Shown: piece after piece, positions 19,638 through 27,522 of the stretch
Layout: each line of letters starts with the position of its first letter
How positions within the stretch are numbered: position 1 is the first letter of the stretch
Translations under genes and position numbers: made by a program
Assembly: GCF_003937915.1 (NCBI RefSeq)
Contig: NZ_RHUM01000002.1
Location: forward strand, 372,001 to 436,000
Length of the DNA stretch: 64,000 nucleotides
Direction of reading: 5' to 3'
DNA from: Erwinia sp. 198
Lineage (GTDB): Bacteria; Pseudomonadota; Gammaproteobacteria; Enterobacterales; Enterobacteriaceae
The notes under the pieces: generated by a model
Databases searched by the model: none
What the model was told of the DNA's origin: nothing
What the model saw: only the letters and a program-made list of their open reading frames with translations

Positions 19638-20285
19638 TTACTGTACCTGCACCATCGTGAGCCGGTTGCCGAATACGGCGCCGGTATCGATAAAGTGCAA
19701 ATTCGCCGCGCTCAGCGGCTTGCTTAGCGGCGTGTGGCCAAAATAGAAAGCGTCCGCGCCGCTGATAGCCTTGCCCTTTCCTTGCTGTACCTGTTCAACG
19801 CGGCTGCGGCTCCAGACGACTTTAAAAGGATCGACTGCCGCCTCCCACGCATAGCGTTCGGCCGGATAGTCTGCATGAGCGACCACCACCACGCTATTTT
19901 CCAGTTCCAGATGAATAATTAAGGGCATCAGGCGACAACGGCTGAGGGCATGTTTCGCCTCAATCATTTTCATGCCTTCCAGCTTGTAGAACCATTCGCC
20001 GCCGTTGCCGATCCACTGCTGATGTTCGCCCCGCGTGAGCGCCCCGATAGCCATCTCTTCATGGTTGCCGCGCACGCTGCGAAACCAGGGCTTATTCAAC
20101 AGCGCCACGCAGCCAGGGCTGTCCGGCCCACGATCGATCAAATCGCCTACGGCTATCAGCAGATCCTGCCCGGCATCGAATCGCTGAGCCTCTAACTCTT
20201 CGTGCAGCATGGCGAGACAGCCATGAATATCGCCCACAATATAGATATGCCGCCATGCCGTGCCGTTAAGGTATTGATACACCAT
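19638..20285 (-). CDS. pphA: Serine/threonine protein phosphatase PphA
   Basis: Metal-dependent phosphatase of the PPP/lambda-phosphatase family. The metal-binding signature is complete: GDIHGC (about residues 18-23), GDLIDRGPDS and RGNHEEM, with later His ligands in HADYPAE and GHTP. It is 215 aa. In E. coli PphA acts on misfolded-protein signalling upstream of CpxR-controlled htrA. It is convergent with rsmF, with only 3 bp between stop codons. Confidence 0.88.
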   Translation of the reverse strand: MVYQYLNGTAWRHIYIVGDIHGCLAMLHEELEAQRFDAGQDLLIAVGDLIDRGPDSPGCVALLNKPWFRSVRGNHEEMAIGALTRGEHQQWIGNGGEWFYKLEGMKMIEAKHALSRCRLMPLIIHLELENSVVVVAHADYPAERYAWEAAVDPFKVVWSRSRVEQVQQGKGKAISGADAFYFGHTPLSKPLSAANLHFIDTGAVFGNRLTMVQVQ

Positions 20286-20383
20286 AGTTGCATCCTGAAT
20301 GAAAATGACTGGAATGTTGACGGAATGTTCAGTTAACAGGCTCTAAAGTATAGTCTGTTAACTTATCAGGGAGCGGCAATAGC

Positions 20384-20491
20384 ATGGAAACAGATCAACA
20401 GTTCAGTCTGATGCTGGCACTGGTTATCATCGGCGGCGCCTTGCTGCTGGAAGTCTTATTCAGGGCGCTGCATTTAGTGTTTATCGGCTAG
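20384..20491 (+). CDS. 35-aa predicted single-pass membrane peptide
   Basis: Hydrophobic peptide METDQQ followed by a transmembrane stretch (residues 8-30, rich in Leu, Ile, Val and Gly). CAGGGAG lies about 12 bases upstream. Its stop overlaps the stop of the convergent 20488-20787 gene: both share CTAG. No named family was recognised. The acidic N-terminus, helix and short tail resemble the small stress-induced membrane peptides of enterobacteria. It could still be a chance ORF. Confidence 0.45.
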   Translation: METDQQFSLMLALVIIGGALLLEVLFRALHLVFIG

Positions 20492-20787
20492 CTGCCTTTT
20501 AGCGCCCGCGGGTTTTTGCGCAGGGAGGCAGACCAGTTGAACTCTTTGACCTCGCTTTCTTTGGCGGCGGCTGGCTTGCGAGGCTTTTTAGCCACCACGG
20601 CTTTGCTGGTCTCTTTGATTACGCGATCCTTCATTACCAGCCGTTTGGCCTCTTTCAGGATCTCTTTTTCTTCTTTTTGGGAAGGAACATGGCCTTTTTT
20701 CAGCGTGAGGGCTTTCACTTTAGCGTCAATCAGCTCTTTTTCGCTGTCGGTAAACTGATCGATCGAAATCTCTTTGCTACTTTTCAT
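20488..20787 (-). CDS. Small basic protein, DUF3811/YjbD-like
   Basis: 99-aa soluble, Lys/Glu-rich protein. The N-terminal half (FTDSEKELIDAKVKALT) and the C-terminal FNWSASLRKNPRALKG resemble E. coli YjbD (DUF3811), which ends in a similar FSWSA motif. The start at 20787 was chosen over a longer upstream reading because AGGAG lies 9 bases before it and the upstream part looks unconserved. Function is unknown. Confidence 0.6.
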   Translation of the reverse strand: MKSSKEISIDQFTDSEKELIDAKVKALTLKKGHVPSQKEEKEILKEAKRLVMKDRVIKETSKAVVAKKPRKPAAAKESEVKEFNWSASLRKNPRALKGS

Positions 20788-21200
20788 CAGGCTTGCTCCT
20801 GCCAGTACGCCAGACGCGTAAATCGCGTGGCGTGGAAACGGCAGCGTAGAGCTTTCATCTCTGATAAACAAGCCTGAAAGGTAAAGTATCGTGCTGAAAA
20901 GCACTTTCCCCGGTATCTGAAGAATAAACGTTCGGCATTTATTCATCCTTACCTCAGGCTGTCACCTTTTTTCGTCATGACGCGCTATCGCTCCCGGAGT
21001 CAATACGGCTCTTACACCGGCCAGAATCGATACCAGGCGGCAGATTTATTTGCTTAAAAGCGCGTGAGCCGTTAAACCACAGCCAAAAACGTACGGCACC
21101 CTGCCGCAGCGCGATTATGCTCCGAATAAAAATTCAGGTAAGCAGCAGAAAAGGATGGAGGATGAGATCGTGGACAGGCAGCAATCTTATATCTGCGGAC

Positions 21201-21223
21201 CTCAGGCCCGCAGCGGGCCTGAG
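21201..21223. terminator. Inverted repeat downstream of the small hydrophilic gene
   Basis: An 11-bp perfect stem CTCAGGCCCGC/GCGGGCCTGAG with one loop base lies 6 bp beyond the end of the 21230-21430 gene. There is no U-tract in that gene's direction, so its role as a terminator is uncertain. Confidence 0.4.
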
Positions 21224-21229
21224 TAAACC

Positions 21230-21430
21230 TTATTTTTCCTGATAAGGATCTTTTTTATCTGCCTGGCTATCGTCACGAGTCCGCGGTACTTCACCGTGTT
21301 CATCAGGCGCATCTTTCGCCGGATAATCGTCTTCCTCGTAAGCATTACCAGCCGAAGGCGCGGCTTCCGGCAGACCTTTATGCACGTCGCCTTCATCTTT
21401 ACGTTCTTTATTCGTGTCATGTTTAAACAT
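21230..21430 (-). CDS. Hypothetical small hydrophilic protein
   Basis: 66-aa protein almost without hydrophobic residues, rich in Asp, Glu, Lys and Pro, probably disordered. The strong ribosome-binding site AAAGGAGGCAGCT before ATG makes it a likely real gene and decides between two overlapping frames here. No family was recognised. The composition recalls small stress-induced hydrophilic proteins, which is only a resemblance. Confidence 0.55.
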   Translation of the reverse strand: MFKHDTNKERKDEGDVHKGLPEAAPSAGNAYEEDDYPAKDAPDEHGEVPRTRDDSQADKKDPYQEK

Positions 21431-21604
21431 AGCTGCCTCCTTTGGTTTGCAGTCAGTTAAGTGTAGTAGAGGATTTTTCTGTTAACGTTCGATAAAGAAG
21501 CAGGAAAGTTTTTCCACTCTGTTTTTGTCAGGGCGCGGCTGGCAATCAACAAACGCCAGGCTACGCTTAAGGCTCTGAATAGTTTTCAACCCACGGAAAA
21601 TATT

Positions 21605-21775
21605 ATGAAAAATTGCACTAAAGGTCTTGTCGCTCTGCTGGCCATTTTATCCCTGGCGGGTTGTATGAATCGCAGCAGCGCGGTAGGTAACGATGGCCGT
21701 CCTCACGCGCCAAGCGCGCAGTCCGTTCCGGGCGGTACCCTGGGCGCAGGCCCGGTAGGTCAGCCGCAGTCGTAA
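21605..21775 (+). CDS. Small predicted lipoprotein (56 aa)
   Basis: A signal peptide with a basic start (MKNCTKG) and hydrophobic core ends in the lipobox LAGC, so Cys20 would be lipidated. The mature part of about 37 residues is rich in Gly, Pro, Ser and Gln, without a fold recognised. Residue +2 is Met rather than Asp, compatible with transfer to the outer membrane. A terminator follows at 21797. Function is unknown. Confidence 0.6.
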   Translation: MKNCTKGLVALLAILSLAGCMNRSSAVGNDGRPHAPSAQSVPGGTLGAGPVGQPQS

Positions 21776-21796
21776 TCAAGGCCGTCACGCTTTTCG

Positions 21797-21823
21797 ATAC
21801 CGGCTTCCCGCCGGTATTGTTTT
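21797..21823 (+). terminator. Terminator after the small lipoprotein gene
   Basis: Stem ATACCGGC/GCCGGTAT with a 5-base loop, followed by TGTTTT. Confidence 0.7.
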
Positions 21824-22052
21824 GCAGAGGATCAGTGATTACCCCTGTTTTCTGAACGTTGTTTAAATGTGTTATAACTGTCAACCTACTAATAATGCGG
21901 ATTTTATTTTTAATAACATCTGTTACGACTCATCAAAAATAATCTTTTTTGTGCTAATTTGCTTTTAAAAAGAAGCCCCGGCTTTATATGCCAAGGCCCG
22001 AACGCTAATTTAAGCCTGTCGAAAAACAAGCTTTATTCTGGTACGTTAATAA

Positions 22053-22514
22053 CTAATTAAATACGCAGCGACGGCCAGAAGGCGTGCCGATAATGCGTGA
22101 CATCCGCTGACAAACGACCTCAACCTGACTGCCCTTCTTGAGCGTTAAAGCCGTGTTTTTCTCAGAGTCCTGCATTTCCATACTGGCAGCCATAAACTGA
22201 TTCGGGGTTTTCAGTCTGATAATAATGGCATCGGTAAAATCTTTATCGATAGACTGTACCGTGCCCGTTACGGCAATAAGTTTACCTTTCATCGCCTCAT
22301 CTGTAGCAACTTCATTTGCTTCATAATCTTTAAAGAGTTTCGTGGCGGAAATACGGTAAACCTCTTTTTGAGGTGAAGACGCTGCTGCTGTGCCACCCTG
22401 CTGCGCCTGGCCGGCATTTGCAGCACCCTTACTCTGCTCGCCAGGGCCGGTAAGCGCGCGAACCACAATTAATGCAACGATGATGAAGAACACCCATTTT
22501 ACTACTTTTTTCAT
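22053..22514 (-). CDS. Membrane-anchored OB-fold (tRNA_anti-like) protein
   Basis: 153-aa protein. Residues 5-22 form a signal anchor, followed by a low-complexity Gly/Ala/Gln linker to about residue 50. The rest resembles the tRNA_anti-like OB-fold family: LFKDYEANEVATDEAMKGKLIAVTG, then a beta-rich region ending GSQVEVVCQRM...RRCVF. Such domains occur in phage and host exported proteins of unknown role. It lies close to the prophage boundary, so it could be accessory. Confidence 0.6.
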   Translation of the reverse strand: MKKVVKWVFFIIVALIVVRALTGPGEQSKGAANAGQAQQGGTAAASSPQKEVYRISATKLFKDYEANEVATDEAMKGKLIAVTGTVQSIDKDFTDAIIIRLKTPNQFMAASMEMQDSEKNTALTLKKGSQVEVVCQRMSRIIGTPSGRRCVFN

Positions 22515-22595
22515 TTTTCATTCCTTGTCAAAAAACACCATGTGTTTAAAAAGCAGACCAGCCGTCACTCATATTGGCAGACTGAAACTACAATA

Positions 22596-23099
22596 GTCAG
22601 AGGCTCTTATCGGCAACAGCATTGAAAAAATTAGGTTAAGTAGTAAAAAAATGCTGAAGGCGGTTGCACTAACGGATGGTGCCAGTGCCGCAAGCGGCTA
22701 ATTTTTACTCGCTGACGTTTTGTTTAAATTATCAGCACCACTATGCAAACCGGCATTATTAAAAGCAACTTAAAATGTTAATGCGCCTGATTATTATTTT
22801 GACCTCGCACATTTTTATATAGCGCCTTTCACGCATCCAGACATGTCAGGTTAACCAGCCTTTTCAGGTAAGGACGGAGCCGTGCTTAGAGTAAGTAAGA
22901 GAATTCATGAGCTAATAAATTAGCAAGATAAGAATAAAAACTCAGCCCTGAAAGCTATTTTAAAAAATTGACCCGAACCATCTTAAAAAACAAAGCAGAT
23001 TAAGGTATTCAGTCTTGTTGGGATCTGTTCCGGCAGACTGAGCATCGGGCAAAAAGGGCATGGTTTAGGAATTGTTTGGCCTCACCGGTTTCCTGAAGA
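22596..23099. other. About 500 bp without a recognised gene, left of the prophage remnant
   Basis: AT-rich DNA with no convincing ORF or RNA. The left attachment site of the remnant prophage should lie here, but no copy of the CAAAAAAAGACCAAA repeat was found, so it seems deleted or mutated. Confidence 0.5.
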
Positions 23100-23731
23100 A
23101 ATAACAACTGGCCGCACTGACTGGCCGTGCCGGTCGCATCCGTTCATGGAATGCGCCTTCGGTCGGCGAGCTGGTGTTTGTTCTGTGCCTGCAGCAGCGT
23201 ACCGCCGTCTGCAGAAACCAGCTTCGTGGCGATTTACCGGGACGGCAGCTGGCGGAGCAGCGCCGATCCTCGTGGCAAAACCGTCTCTGACGCGCGCAAA
23301 TACCGCGAAAACTTCAGCCAGCGCGAAATTATGATTATCTGGCCGGACTTTATCGCCTGGAACACCACGGCCAACGCGTCCGAAACCGCCTGGGCCACGG
23401 CGCGCGCGCTGGGGTTGCGCGCCAGAATCGACAACGACACCGGCTGGCACAAAACGCTTTCTAACGTTGGCGTGAACGGCGTCACCGGGATTTCTGCGGG
23501 CGTCTTCTGGGACTTACAGCAGACCGGCACCGACGCCGACCTGCTCAACGAGGCCTGCGTGACCACGCTTATCCGCAAGGACGGCTTTCGCTTCTGGGGC
23601 AACCGCACCTGCAGCGACGATCCGCTGTTTGCGTTTGAGAACTACACCCGCACCGCGCAGGTGCTGGCCGACACGATGGCCGAAGCGCATATGTGGGCCG
23701 TTGATAAGCCGCTAATGCCGGTACTGGTGCC
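23100..23731 (+). pseudogene. Fused fragments of gpV, tail-fibre assembly and sheath genes
   Basis: 23100-23190 matches the gpV gene at 43010-43110 (WNAPSVGE region). 23187-23283 matches the tail-fibre assembly gene (PPSAET.FV.IYRDG). 23275-23731 matches the middle of the sheath gene (from [11 protein letters not shown] to AEAHMWA). The junctions lie in short stretches shared by the parents, GCCTG and GCAAAACCGT-like. The last two parts are in the same frame, leaving a 238-aa open frame from 23127, but gpV and ogr parts are read in the wrong frame. It is not expected to work. Confidence 0.85.
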
Positions 23732-23917
23732 CATGCCAAAAGCAGCCGTTATATCTCACGCGAAACAAAAGAACGTTATCACCAGTGCCAGAATATTAAC
23801 TCCAGCTGCACTTTCAAAACCCACGAAAGCATCGCGGGCATGATTGTCTCGCCAGGCCAGACTAACAAAGTACCGATCTTTACACACAACGCACATCAGC
23901 CCTCATTGCTACATTGA
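23731..23917 (+). pseudogene. ogr: 5'-truncated ogr (late gene activator) remnant
   Basis: The frame [20 protein letters not shown] to the end (SLLH) matches the intact ogr at 54588-54806. The start and the first zinc-binding cysteine pair (CPLC) are lost, and the one later Cys position reads NSSC instead of NCSC. It is joined out of frame to the sheath fragment. A CCCGC-GAAA-GCGGG-T7 terminator follows at 23922-23943. Confidence 0.8.
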
Positions 23918-23921
23918 TGCC

Positions 23922-23943
23922 GCCCGCGAAAGCGGGTTTTTTT
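23922..23943 (+). terminator. Terminator after the ogr remnant
   Basis: CCCGC GAAA GCGGG followed by seven T, the same element as the one after the intact ogr. Confidence 0.85.
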
Positions 23944-24036
23944 ATTTCCTTTTGATAACCATGATTGACCTTATCTCCTCTCGAACACTGCCCTTATCAT
24001 CCCTTAATGTTTAAAATTTAAAAATCAAACATTTAA

Positions 24037-24056
24037 TACTTTTTTTACATACAGTA
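24037..24056. promoter_or_regulatory. Degenerate LexA box in front of the remnant integrase
   Basis: TACTTTTTTTACATACAGTA aligns with the perfect LexA box before the intact integrase. The left half-site has CTTT instead of CTGT, so repression should be lost or weakened. TTTAAT and TATTTT at 17-base spacing still form a possible promoter. Confidence 0.6.
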
Positions 24057-24087
24057 TTTTTGCCGTTTTTCTTTTTCAGGCGGCATC

Positions 24088-25122
24088 ATGGCAATCAGAA
24101 AACAGACAGACGGCAAGTGGTTATGCGACTTCTACCCGAACGGGCGCGAAGGTAAGCGAATCAGGAAAACGTTTAAGACCCGTGCCGAAGCAATAGCTTA
24201 TGAACGCTATCAGGCCGAGGAAGCAAAAGATAAGCCGTGGCTCGGCAAGAAGGAAGACAGCCGTAAACTGAGCGAATTAATTAGCCTGTGGTACAAGCTG
24301 CATGGCTGCTCGCTGGGCGATAAAAAGGGCCGATTGGGTAAACTGCATATTATTTGTCGAGGATTAGGTGATCCGATTGCCACCTCCATCACTGCTAGAG
24401 ACTGGGCACACTATCGCGAGAGGCGGCTAAACGGACTAATTGAGAACGGCTATAAAACCAGTGAAAAATCTCTGAAGGTTAAAGTCGGTACGGTAAACCG
24501 TGAGCACTGCTTTTTAAGAGCGGTATTTAATGAGCCAGAGCGCCTTGGAGAAATCGACTACCCCAACCCGCTTAAAAATATTCGCGAGTTCGACGATCCT
24601 GAAAAAGAGATGGCCTGGCTCACCGACGCTCAAATCTTACGTCTGCTTGCAGCTTGTGAACTGCACGGCAACCCGGAGCTAACTTTGATAGTCAGAATTT
24701 GCCTTTCTACCGGTGCGCGTTGGAGTGAAGCCGCAGGACTAAAGGCAAGTCAGATATCCCCAAACAAGATTACTTTCATCAACACCAAAGGGAAGAAAAA
24801 CCGCACGGTTCCTATCGGTGATAATCTGTATAACGAGCTTAAAGATAAAGAAGGCAAGTTTTTCTCTGAATGTTATCGCCAGTTTTATCGCGTAATACGT
24901 CTTGCAGAAATAACCTTACCAGAAGGCCCGATGAGCCACGTTTTGCCTCATAGCTTTGCCAGCCACTTTATGATGGCCGGTGGCAATATTGTGGTACTGC
25001 AACGCATCCTGGGGCATTCAGATATCCGTGTGACCATGCGCTATGCGCACTTTGCGCCTGACCATTTGGAAGAGGCCGTAACCAACAATCCGCTGGCAAG
25101 AATGGCGCTAAAAAGTGACTAA
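24088..25122 (+). pseudogene. int: P2-like tyrosine integrase with a destroyed active site
   Basis: Full-length phage integrase (344 aa): N-terminal arm-binding/SAM-like region, then the catalytic domain with Arg211 (STGARWSEA), Lys244, His284, His310 (LGHSD) and Tyr319. The second catalytic arginine of the HxLRH motif is replaced: SHVLPHSF here against SHVLRHSF at 55833 onward, codon CCT at 24946. Loss of this arginine is expected to abolish strand transfer. The C-terminus is also shorter than in the intact copy because of a changed reading frame after residue 340. It is annotated as a pseudogene although the ORF is open. Confidence 0.75.
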
Positions 25123-25220
25123 AATGTGTCCACATAGGTTCTTACAGGGGGTAATACGATACAACTGGATAGGTTTTAAGTGATTGATTTAACTATAATT
25201 CATTGTTTTAAAACCCCTGA

Positions 25221-25235
25221 CAAAAAAAGACCAAA
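25221..25235. repeat. Attachment-site core repeat (left end of intact prophage)
   Basis: CAAAAAAAGACCAAA is identical to 56108-56122. The preceding 25 bp, including TTTTAAAACCCC, is also shared, because both lie after an integrase. This copy joins the int end of the remnant to the left end of the intact prophage, so it is a phage-phage junction rather than a phage-host one. Confidence 0.8.
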
Positions 25236-25363
25236 TACTAATCAATTCTATATATATCATGAAGTTAGCCATTTAGATGGCGACAAAATGGCTAGGTTTA
25301 TATCATCAGATATCCTATGTTAATCGAACCTGAATGTCATTGGTCACCGTAACAGCTTGCAAA

Positions 25364-25888
25364 TTATTTTGATGGTGAATTTAAAAATGCTATAGCATGC
25401 ATACATCCAAGGTAACCAAGTATTTTCCATAAAGAAATCATCAATCTTTTTGATTTTTTTTCAGCTTCAGATAAATATCCCTTGGTAAACACATCAACAT
25501 CCTTTTTCCCTACTAAACCTTCTGACATTCTGAGGAAATTATTAAGTTTATCATCTAATTTCGGGCTATCTATCTCATGAGCGATAACATTTCTAAGTTT
25601 GTTTAGAGCATCTAATACCGGCCAAATATTTTCAGGAAAGTTAGCGTCTGGAATATGAGAACCAAACATTGCTTCAGCTAATTTCAATTTATGATTAAAC
25701 GAAAGCTGGATACCTTCTATAGGTCTAGAGTTTTTACAGTGGAATAAGATAATATCATGCAGTAACTCCTCTATAAAAAGATGTGATTTGAGCACTAAAG
25801 AAACATCATCTAAATCATCAGTAAGGTGTTTAATATATCGATCAGAATTTCTTTTTATCATTTCATTAATGACTTCTTGATTGTTCAT
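25364..25888 (-). CDS. HEPN-like accessory protein (candidate defence gene)
   Basis: 174-aa helical protein, AT-rich gene. Residues 92-105 (LDALNKLRNVIAHE) contain Arg99-x4-His104, the catalytic motif of HEPN ribonucleases, preceded by helices rich in Leu and acidic residues. A hydrophobic C-terminal helix (about 150-168) is present. No partner nucleotidyltransferase or antitoxin is adjacent. It sits between the attachment site and the immunity genes, on the repressor strand, and so may be expressed in the lysogen. The family is inferred from motif only; it could be a structural HEPN-like domain without nuclease activity. Confidence 0.55.
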   Translation of the reverse strand: MNNQEVINEMIKRNSDRYIKHLTDDLDDVSLVLKSHLFIEELLHDIILFHCKNSRPIEGIQLSFNHKLKLAEAMFGSHIPDANFPENIWPVLDALNKLRNVIAHEIDSPKLDDKLNNFLRMSEGLVGKKDVDVFTKGYLSEAEKKSKRLMISLWKILGYLGCMHAIAFLNSPSK

Positions 25889-25977
25889 TTAAAATGCCCC
25901 TTAATGTTAATTATTTTAAAACTACCGACTCTCAAAAAATCATCTTAATAAATTAGACTGTTTTTAGTAACACCCTT

Positions 25978-26556
25978 CTACCTAAAAAGCCATTCATGGG
26001 GGGCTACCGCCTCTCCTGTACTTCTTAATATGATCTCCCCTTCAATACGTTCAATCCGGAATGTCCTAAATTTTTTCGCCGTATGACAGTAACCTTCGAT
26101 ATATCGACCATCAAAACTTTTCACATCAACTTCTCGAAATAGGCTCACACCTTCTGCATTTATATAGGTAAAAGCAATATTATTCAGCCCTTTTGATTTT
26201 GGGTCAAATACGTAGTCTTCTGATTGATAAGGCTGTTCATGTGCATCTATTTTTTCATCTCTATCAAAAAAACTCAGGGTTTTGTCATGCTCACGTAAAA
26301 TGCCTTGACCGTCATTTTTTGGCTCTTTGTAAGTGAGATTACAAAGTAATTGTACTGCGGTTCCAATTGCCAGCATAATTAACACCATATAATATTGGCT
26401 TTCATCATCACCAGCTGTCCCTCCCCACGCAAGGAAGTAAAATCCACTGAGGAAAGATTTAATGAGTTTTTTTGCATTACTTTGCTGCTTGATACAAATA
26501 CTGCGTACTGACCAGGCACCTAAAATTAATCCTGATAGCGCTAAAATAGTTCCCAT
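25978..26556 (-). CDS. Membrane protein with C-terminal WYL-like domain
   Basis: 192-aa protein. Two hydrophobic helices (about residues 3-18 and 55-72) flank a shorter hydrophobic patch near 35-45. After a linker, residues 120-190 (IAFTYINAEG...REVDVKSFDGRYIEGYC...KFRTFRIERIEG) resemble the WYL ligand-binding fold, including the GYC...RTFRIERI block. WYL domains bind nucleic acids or nucleotides and are common in phage-defence regulation, but usually with a DNA-binding rather than a membrane domain. It is 12 bp downstream of the CI gene on the same strand, so it belongs to the lysogenic transcript. Confidence 0.55.
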   Translation of the reverse strand: MGTILALSGLILGAWSVRSICIKQQSNAKKLIKSFLSGFYFLAWGGTAGDDESQYYMVLIMLAIGTAVQLLCNLTYKEPKNDGQGILREHDKTLSFFDRDEKIDAHEQPYQSEDYVFDPKSKGLNNIAFTYINAEGVSLFREVDVKSFDGRYIEGYCHTAKKFRTFRIERIEGEIILRSTGEAVAPHEWLFR

Positions 26557-26568
26557 GCTTTATGCCCT

Positions 26569-27408
26569 TTAGAAATTATAATCCATCGTCAACACTACCT
26601 TTCCTGCTGTAGTCACTTCGTCAGCACCACATGTAAAGTTAGAACCTTTACTTGAAACGCTGATCTTCTTTCCTGGTAAAAGCGCAATGTCGTAAATGTC
26701 GTACTTATCATCAATACCCAAAAGCCAGCGGCCATTACTTATTTCTTTAACTCCGAGATCAACTAACCACGATCCGGCATTGCTGTTTACAAAAGTCGGC
26801 TGAGCAAGATTATTTGGAATAAAACTTATATCCGCGTGCCATTCTCCGGCCTCTTCGAGTACACCTGATTTCAAATGCTTTTTAGGTATCCCATTTTGAC
26901 TATGCATTACCCTTTCAGAAATTTGTGCTCCTTTACCAGTAGCCAACCACTGAAGCGAAACACCAGTATCAAGAGCACATGTCACAACAACATCACCCGG
27001 AAAGTAATCCCGTCTTACCCATGTGCTGACAGTCCCGGAGGATAATCCCAGAAGCTCACATAATTGCTTTTGCATAGAGAAACCATAGGCATCAAGGATT
27101 CGCCTAAGAACCGGCTTTCCTCCATTGGACATGATTTCATCGTATAAGGGTTTCCCCTTAATTAAAGGTTCAGAAGGTACCGAGTTTGCTTTTGCAAGCT
27201 CACCTGTCACAAGCCAATTAACATCACTTCCTGTATCAAGTGCACATTGCACGATGACATTACCTGGAACCTGCCCACGCTGTAACCAGCTGGCGACATT
27301 GCTCTTAGCAATCCCAAGTTTTTCGCTAAGGTCTTTCTGCATAGTAAAGCCATAAGCAGAGAGAATCCGTTCCAATACATCCGCCGCTACGGCGCTTTCA
27401 AGACGCAT
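26569..27408 (-). CDS. cI: CI-type prophage repressor with two tandem HTH domains
   Basis: Immunity repressor, 279 aa. Two copies of the phage CI HTH domain stand in tandem: residues about 10-68 (LERILSAYGFTMQKDLSEKL...DVNWLVTGE) and about 92-152 (LRRILDAYGFSMQKQLCELL...LQWLATGKG). The C-terminal part (about 165-279) fits the oligomerisation/S24-like domain of 186 CI without an evident self-cleavage site. 186 CI has only one HTH and 192 residues. The ATG at 27408 begins RLESAVAADVLERI as in relatives; the upstream extension of the frame runs into the cox region and is rejected. It is divergent from cox. Confidence 0.8.
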   Translation of the reverse strand: MRLESAVAADVLERILSAYGFTMQKDLSEKLGIAKSNVASWLQRGQVPGNVIVQCALDTGSDVNWLVTGELAKANSVPSEPLIKGKPLYDEIMSNGGKPVLRRILDAYGFSMQKQLCELLGLSSGTVSTWVRRDYFPGDVVVTCALDTGVSLQWLATGKGAQISERVMHSQNGIPKKHLKSGVLEEAGEWHADISFIPNNLAQPTFVNSNAGSWLVDLGVKEISNGRWLLGIDDKYDIYDIALLPGKKISVSSKGSNFTCGADEVTTAGKVVLTMDYNF

Positions 27409-27435
27409 ATTTTTACCTGAAATCGCAAATTTACG

Positions 27436-27464
27436 TTTACAGTTAAAATAAAGCGATCTAAAGT
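27436..27464 (+). promoter_or_regulatory. Candidate early (lytic) promoter between cI and cox
   Basis: TTTACA and TAAAGT with exactly 17 bases between, pointing at cox. Just downstream, AACACG occurs twice as a direct repeat (about 27482 and 27492), a possible operator for Cox or CI. Sequence inference only. Confidence 0.45.
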
Positions 27465-27522
27465 AGCTACACACCACATGTAACACGATAGAACACGTTA
27501 TACCAACTGGAGATACTGCAAT

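Larger units (their letters stand above)
23100..25220 (+). mobile_element. Remnant of a P2-like prophage
   Basis: Short pieces of late genes in native order and orientation (gpV, tail-fibre assembly, sheath FI, ogr) are followed by a terminator, an integrase and half of an attachment site. Each piece aligns to the same gene of the intact prophage to the right. Synonymous differences and a more diverged integrase N-terminus indicate a related but separate phage, not a recent duplication. More than 95% of a P2-size genome is missing. Confidence 0.85.

Noticed and set aside
22720-23099. Search for a left att copy of the remnant prophage
   Set aside because: Only weak A-rich matches such as TTTTAAAAAATTGACC; none has GACCAAA.
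23127-23843. 238-aa open frame considered as a novel fusion protein
   Set aside because: Each part aligns with a different gene of the neighbouring prophage and both ends are out of frame; it is deletion debris.
25951-25972. LexA-like sequence upstream of the HEPN-like gene (CTGT-N8-ACAC)
   Set aside because: Only one half-site is right; in this AT-rich stretch such a match is expected by chance.
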